Positions 19,519 to 23,458 of a stretch of 23,458 nt of DNA are shown here, one piece after another (the first letter of the stretch is position 1; each line of letters starts with the position of its first letter). Below the pieces are notes generated by a model that was not told the DNA's origin, did not search any database, and saw only the letters and a program-made list of their open reading frames with translations. Where the stretch lies: the NCBI GenBank assembly GCA_034434635.1, contig DAOTYX010000062.1, positions 1-23,458 of the forward strand, written 5' to 3'. Source of the DNA: DAOTYX01 sp034434635. GTDB lineage: Bacteria; Chloroflexota; Anaerolineae; B4-G1; DUEL01. Made by a program: the position numbers and the translations under genes.

Positions 19519-21886
19519 GCCAGACGGCCAGGTAGCAGGCCGCCCCCAGCAGCAGCACGGCGCCGAAGCCCCAGGAGAGGGCCAGCAGCGCCGCCAGGAC
19601 GGAGGCGACCACCGACAGCGCGCCGTTGACCCCCCAGGCCCACGCCGTGAGGCCTGGGGCTTTCTGTTGCAGGAGCGCCAGGGTGGCCGGAAAGGGAATC
19701 CCCATCAGCACCCCCAGCGGGGCCAGCCCCACTACCGTCAGCGCCGCCCGCGCCGCCAGCGGCCAACCCAAGAGTGGACCGGAGAGAAGCGGCAGCGCGG
19801 CGCGACAGAGGACCACCAGTCCCACCAGCGTCAGGAGCGCCATCCCGCGCGGCACCCGCGGCGAGAGCCGGCTGCCCACCCCCGAGAAGAAGAGCAGCGT
19901 CCCCAGCACCGCCGCCATCGCGTAGGTCGGATGGCCCAGGAACAGAATGAAGCGCTGGAGCAAGGGAATCTCTACGAACAGGTAGGCCAGTCCCAACAGG
20001 GCGAACGGCAGCAGGTCGGACAGCCGCCGACCCTTCTGTCCCCTGGCGGCCGCAACCGCCAGGTCTGGGCGGCGGGGGGCGGACAGGGGCAGGAGCACCA
20101 ACATCCCGGCAGAGAGCGTGGCCACGGCCAGCAGGGCCAGCAACACCAGGTAGCCCGCGCCGCCAAACGGCTGCCAGACATGGCCGGCCTGCGCCAACAC
20201 CTGGCCAGCCTGCCGCCAGCGGAAGAAGTGGCCAAAGAAGGGCCGGTCGTCCGTCGGCGGGGTGACGTCGAAGGGGTAGGCCGCCAGCCAGGCCGCCCGA
20301 TCCTCCGCCGTCAGCAGTCCGATGCAGGCCAGATAAGTATCCGGCGAAGGCAGGAGGTTGTAGCGGTTGACCTCGTCGGCCTGGACGCCAGGGACGTACA
20401 CCAGGTCGAAGGCCCGCGCGGCGGCAAAGTCGCGCACCGTCCCTATCTCCTCCGGCGTGAATGGCCCGCGACGGGCCAGGATGAGCATCTGGCTGTAACT
20501 GCGCAGCGCTACCAGGCTCTGGGCGGGGTCGCTCCCCAGTCGCTCCAGCGCCGTCGTCGCCAGGGCGAAGGCGCGCACCTCCTCCGAAGGGGGTGTCTGC
20601 AGCCAGCGGACGACAACCAGCAGCCCGTCTTCGTCCAAACGCTCCAGCGCCGCCGCGAACCCCTCGACGGTGTAGCGGTAATCCTCGGCCAGGCTGTAGG
20701 CGCCGGAAGTGACCGGATGGTAAGTGCCGGGTGAGGGAAGGACGATCACGTCATAGCGCGGGCCGGGACGGGCCAGGAAGGCACGCTCCTCCTCGACGAA
20801 GAGCCTCACTTCGGGCCGGTCGTAGAGGTTCCCCGCCCATGCCCCCTGCTCGCGCACGGCGCGCACCAGCAGCGGGTTCGGCTCCACCGCCGCCACCTCC
20901 CGCGCCCCCTCGGCCAGCGCCACCCACAGGTCGAATCCGCCGCGCGGGTTCAGCACCACCGTGCTGGCCCCTGGGCGCAGGCGATAGGGGAGCGCGGTCA
21001 GCAGACAGTCGGTCAGCGGCCGCAGGTCGGCGGGACGCGAGAGGTACGTGATCGGGCTCAGGTCGTCCCCGTCCACGAACAGCCCCCGCTGGGGCGGCGG
21101 CGCCTGAGAGCAGGCGAATCCCTGTCCGGGCATGCTGCGGATCCCGCTGGAGTCCACCACGTCCACCCGCGAGATGCTGTTCCAGTCTTGAAAGACCAGC
21201 CGGGCGTCCGGCAGTTGCAGGGTGGTGCTGAGGCCTTTGTACGGGGAGAGGCGCGGCTGAAGGAAGGCGGGCGGACGGATGGCGACGATAAGCAGGACTG
21301 CGGCCAGGAGCAGCGGTGGCAGATGGCGGACGTGGGGAGGACGGCTCGCGAGGGCGAAGACCAACGCGGCCAGCAGTCCCAGCGCCGCGCAGAGGAGCAC
21401 CACCCCGACCGCCCCGCTCAGCGCCGGCAGGGTCACCGCCAGCAGACAGCCCGCGGCGGAGCCGGTCAGGTTGGCCGCGTAGGTGCGCCCCGTCGCCTGG
21501 GGCTCCACGGTCAGCCACAGCCCCACCGCCGCCCCGGTACACAGAAAGGGGACGGCCAGGGCCAGATAGTGCAGCGCCAGCACCCCCCACTGCGCAGGGG
21601 CGATGGAGACACGGAAGGAGTCGAAGGGCACGTACAGGGTCAACAAGTACGAGCCGACGGCGCTGGCGGCGAAGCCCCAGGCGCAGGCGACCAGCGTGCG
21701 GTGTGGGCGGCGGGTCAGGCCAGGGGCCAGGCTCAAGAGCGTGCCACTGGCTCCAAAGCCCAACAGCGCCAGGCTGACGGTCATGAAGGCGAAGTGGTAG
21801 AACTGGGCCACCGAGAAGAGGCGGGTGAGGTTGACCTCAAAGGCCAGCGCCGCAGCCGAGAGGAGAAAGAGGCCCAACCGTTGCAT
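19451..21886 (-). CDS. Membrane protein with central spermidine-synthase-like domain
   Basis: 811 residues. N-terminal membrane helices (about 1-205) start with LFLLSAAALAFEVNLTRLFS, then a soluble spermidine-synthase-like domain (about 215-560), then another set of helices (about 575-795, with EIPLLQRFILFLG and WAWGVNGALSVVASVLA). The central domain keeps SLAEDYRYTVEGF (398-410) and PTDDRPFFGHFF (544-555), typical of these fused membrane proteins. The SAM/dcSAM loop reads VVLNPRGGFDLWVALAEGA (310-328), weaker than the usual GGGxG, while AAVEPNP (332-338) is kept. An aminopropyltransferase activity is therefore uncertain; its substrate is unknown. ATG 21886 lies 6 nt after the rlmD stop with GAGG between. 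Its end overlaps the convergent methyltransferase gene by 68 nt. Confidence 0.85.
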   Translation of the reverse strand: MQRLGLFLLSAAALAFEVNLTRLFSVAQFYHFAFMTVSLALLGFGASGTLLSLAPGLTRRPHRTLVACAWGFAASAVGSYLLTLYVPFDSFRVSIAPAQWGVLALHYLALAVPFLCTGAAVGLWLTVEPQATGRTYAANLTGSAAGCLLAVTLPALSGAVGVVLLCAALGLLAALVFALASRPPHVRHLPPLLLAAVLLIVAIRPPAFLQPRLSPYKGLSTTLQLPDARLVFQDWNSISRVDVVDSSGIRSMPGQGFACSQAPPPQRGLFVDGDDLSPITYLSRPADLRPLTDCLLTALPYRLRPGASTVVLNPRGGFDLWVALAEGAREVAAVEPNPLLVRAVREQGAWAGNLYDRPEVRLFVEEERAFLARPGPRYDVIVLPSPGTYHPVTSGAYSLAEDYRYTVEGFAAALERLDEDGLLVVVRWLQTPPSEEVRAFALATTALERLGSDPAQSLVALRSYSQMLILARRGPFTPEEIGTVRDFAAARAFDLVYVPGVQADEVNRYNLLPSPDTYLACIGLLTAEDRAAWLAAYPFDVTPPTDDRPFFGHFFRWRQAGQVLAQAGHVWQPFGGAGYLVLLALLAVATLSAGMLVLLPLSAPRRPDLAVAAARGQKGRRLSDLLPFALLGLAYLFVEIPLLQRFILFLGHPTYAMAAVLGTLLFFSGVGSRLSPRVPRGMALLTLVGLVVLCRAALPLLSGPLLGWPLAARAALTVVGLAPLGVLMGIPFPATLALLQQKAPGLTAWAWGVNGALSVVASVLAALLALSWGFGAVLLLGAACYLAVWLTTTGPAIRCGPAASSPRWPAR

Positions 21887-21892
21887 CAGACC

Positions 21893-23155
21893 TCACCTGC
21901 TCGCCACCTTACGCACCTTACCTCCGGCCTCCCACAGGCTCACCGTCTCCACGTGACAGGTCTGCGGGAACATGTCCAGCGGCTGCGCCTCCACCAGGCG
22001 GTAGCCGGCCTCGGCCAGACGGCGACCGTCGCGGGCCAGCGTGGCCGGGTCGCAGGAGACATACACCAGGCGGCGCGGCGCGGCGACGAGCAGCCCGTCC
22101 AGCGCCTCCGGCTCCAGGCCGGTGCGCGGCGGGTCCACCACAGCGGCGTCCAGCGGCTCCTCCAGCGCTTCCAGCAGCGCCGCCGTCGGCCCCTCCACCA
22201 CCTCGACGTTGTCCAGCCCTTCAGTGTTCGCCAGCAGGTCCTCCACGGCCTGCGGCTCTACCTCCACCGCGTAGACCAGCCCGGCCCGTTCGGCCAGGGG
22301 GAGGGTGAACAGTCCCACGCCGCAGTAGCCGTCGAGCACCGTCTCGCCGCCGCGCAGGTCGAGATAGGCCATCACCTGCTGCACCAGCCGCTCCGCCTGG
22401 GCGGTGTTGACCTGGAAGAAGGAGGGAGCGGAGATGCGATAGGTACGGCCGGCGACCGTCTCGTTCAGGTGGTCCTGGCCCACCAGGGTCAGCGTCGTCC
22501 CGTCGGCGCGCAGCAGCACACAGGAGACCGGCAGGTCCAGTTCCAGCGCTGGCGGGTCATCCCCCTCGGTTTCGAAGATCAGCATCTGCTCGCCGCTGGC
22601 GACGGCGGCGCGCAGGGTGAGCGCGCGCAGGCCCGGCAGGTCCACCTCCAGCGCCGCGTACAGGTCGGCCAGGAGCGGGTGGAGGATGGGACAGGCGGTC
22701 ACCGGGGTGACGTGGTGGCTCTCGCCGCTGTAGAAGCCCAGCCCGCCGCCCGGCACGGGCCGGAAGCGCGCCTGGTTGCGATACGCCCAGCCGCTGGGGT
22801 CGGGCAGCGGCGGACGCACTAGCGGGTCGGTCAGCCTGCCCAGGCGGGTCAACTGGTCGGCTACCACCTGGGCCTTGTAGCGCAGTTGAGCGGGGTAGGC
22901 GGCGTGTTGCCACTGGCAGCCGCCACAACCGTCTGGGCCGAAATGGGGACAGGGAGGCGAGACCCGGTCGGAGGAGGGACGTACCACTTCCAGCAGCCGG
23001 GCATAAGCGTGCCGGCCGCGGTCGTCGGTCACCTCCACCACCACGCGCTCGTCAGGCAGGCCGTAGGGGACGAAGATGACCTTGCCCTCGTGCCGGCCCA
23101 GCGCCGCCCCGCCGTGGGCCATTGCCGTGAGATCGAGCGTCAGGCGCTCGCCCAT
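21893..23155 (-). CDS. rlmD: RlmD/TrmA-type RNA (uracil-C5)-methyltransferase
   Basis: 420 residues. Methylates C5 of a uridine in RNA using S-adenosylmethionine. Residues 1-60 form a TRAM domain. An iron-sulfur cluster site is indicated by CPHFGPDGCGGC (69-80) with C155 in TACPILHP. Then SFFQVN (245-250), VLDGYCGVGLFTLPLA (273-288, SAM motif), VVDPPRTGLEP (339-349) and VYVSCDPATLARD (364-376) with nucleophile C368, and CHVETV (400-405). The choice between 23S U1939 (RlmD), U747 and tRNA U54 cannot be made from sequence alone; the symbol is given for the RlmD-like Fe-S layout. The ATG directly follows the stop of the upstream CPBP gene, with GGGAGG 9 nt before it. This is a well-conserved housekeeping enzyme. 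Confidence 0.93.
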   Translation of the reverse strand: MGERLTLDLTAMAHGGAALGRHEGKVIFVPYGLPDERVVVEVTDDRGRHAYARLLEVVRPSSDRVSPPCPHFGPDGCGGCQWQHAAYPAQLRYKAQVVADQLTRLGRLTDPLVRPPLPDPSGWAYRNQARFRPVPGGGLGFYSGESHHVTPVTACPILHPLLADLYAALEVDLPGLRALTLRAAVASGEQMLIFETEGDDPPALELDLPVSCVLLRADGTTLTLVGQDHLNETVAGRTYRISAPSFFQVNTAQAERLVQQVMAYLDLRGGETVLDGYCGVGLFTLPLAERAGLVYAVEVEPQAVEDLLANTEGLDNVEVVEGPTAALLEALEEPLDAAVVDPPRTGLEPEALDGLLVAAPRRLVYVSCDPATLARDGRRLAEAGYRLVEAQPLDMFPQTCHVETVSLWEAGGKVRKVASR

Positions 23156-23458
23156 CTATCCCAACCTCCCGCTGGCGACCAGAGCGGTGAACACGGCCAG
23201 GAACCAGTGGATCAGGAAGGGGTAGAAGAAGGAACGGGTGCGCCAGGCGACATAGCCATAGGCGGTGCCGCCGAAAATGCAACTGAGCGTCTCCAGTTCG
23301 GGTTTGCCGAAATGGGCCATGGTGAAGGGAACAGCCTGCAACAGCAGCGCCAGCGGCCCGCAGGCGCGGTAGAGGGCGAAGAGCAGGAAGCCGCGGAAGA
23401 AGAACTCCCAGCCCAGGAGTTCGACGCCGTCGGCCAGCCAGAAAGGCAGCCCACTGCG
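23156..23458 (-). CDS. CPBP-family intramembrane protein (CAAX-protease-like), 5' part beyond the window
   Basis: The last 100 residues are visible; the start is outside the window. The sequence ELLGWEFFFRGFLLFAL matches motif 1 of the CPBP/Abi family (EExxxRG), but Trp replaces the first Glu. Motif 2 is PFTMAHFGKPELE with the conserved His, and IHWFLAVF fits motif 3. Two or three hydrophobic helices flank these. Members include prenyl-protein proteases and bacteriocin-immunity-like proteins, and many have unknown targets. The stop TAG (23158-23156) touches the rlmD start, so the gene is the upstream member of the same operon. Loss of the first Glu raises doubt about protease activity, although some CPBP groups naturally have only one Glu here. 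Confidence 0.8.
   Translation of the reverse strand, partial: RSGLPFWLADGVELLGWEFFFRGFLLFALYRACGPLALLLQAVPFTMAHFGKPELETLSCIFGGTAYGYVAWRTRSFFYPFLIHWFLAVFTALVASGRLG

Noticed and set aside
19331..20734. 467-codon open frame on plus strand
   Set aside because: Gln/Arg-rich low-complexity translation, overlapping two well-supported genes in other frames.
21188..22822. 544-codon open frame on plus strand
   Set aside because: It is antisense to the spermidine-synthase-like and rlmD genes, rich in Arg/Gln/Gly/His, has no recognisable motif and is explained by GC-rich codon bias in the real genes.

Overview
The window reads as a GC-rich chromosomal segment of a Chloroflexota bacterium, probably of the Anaerolineae or a neighbouring class. 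This is inferred from style, not from a marker gene: Pro/Thr-rich surface stalks, a lipoprotein with a PTEAP-repeat linker, a sugar ABC importer without its own ATPase, beta-propeller and beta-helix surface proteins, sigma-70-like promoters with almost no leader, and palindromic intergenic repeats. I see no rRNA, tRNA, CRISPR array, transposase or phage gene.

Layout. (1) 1-1025, minus: a branched-chain aminotransferase lacking only its last few codons, with its own promoter. (2) 1161-6768, minus: an ECF sigma factor, a membrane histidine kinase and a FecR-domain membrane protein, followed by a secreted beta-helix/CARDB protein and a small protein with an LPATG-type sorting tail. This looks like an envelope-sensing module next to surface products it may control. 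(3) 6910-9116, plus: a cyclic-nucleotide-binding protein fused to two membrane-linked PH-like domains, then peptide deformylase. Its promoter is back to back with the sigma-factor promoter, and its transcript looks leaderless. (4) 9163-11328, minus: a GT-C-type glycosyltransferase fused to a seven-bladed Reg_prop beta-propeller. (5) 11337-11508: two arrays of 7-bp repeats in inverted orientation. (6) 11509-15190, minus: a carbohydrate ABC importer (binding lipoprotein, MalF-like and MalG-like permeases) with a strong promoter, a leader carrying a perfect but apparently unused Shine-Dalgarno sequence, and a 13-bp intercistronic hairpin. (7) 15468-18579, plus: a three-gene overlapping operon of a receiver-ParA/TadZ-like fusion, a sirtuin and a GAF histidine kinase. 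(8) 18715-19518, plus: a signal-anchored isoaspartyl methyltransferase whose 3' end overlaps, tail to tail, the next gene. (9) 19451-23458, minus: a tight operon of a CPBP-family membrane protein (cut by the window edge), an RlmD-type rRNA methyltransferase and a membrane spermidine-synthase-like protein.

The strongest candidates for something undescribed are the glycosyltransferase-propeller fusion, the inverted heptamer arrays, the ECF-kinase-FecR cassette with its bidirectional promoter, and the receiver-TadZ/sirtuin/kinase operon. Two islands of three consecutive hairpins (3777-3906 and 15244-15332) and a 13-bp palindrome found twice suggest interspersed repeat families. All family calls come from reading motifs by eye; no search was run.
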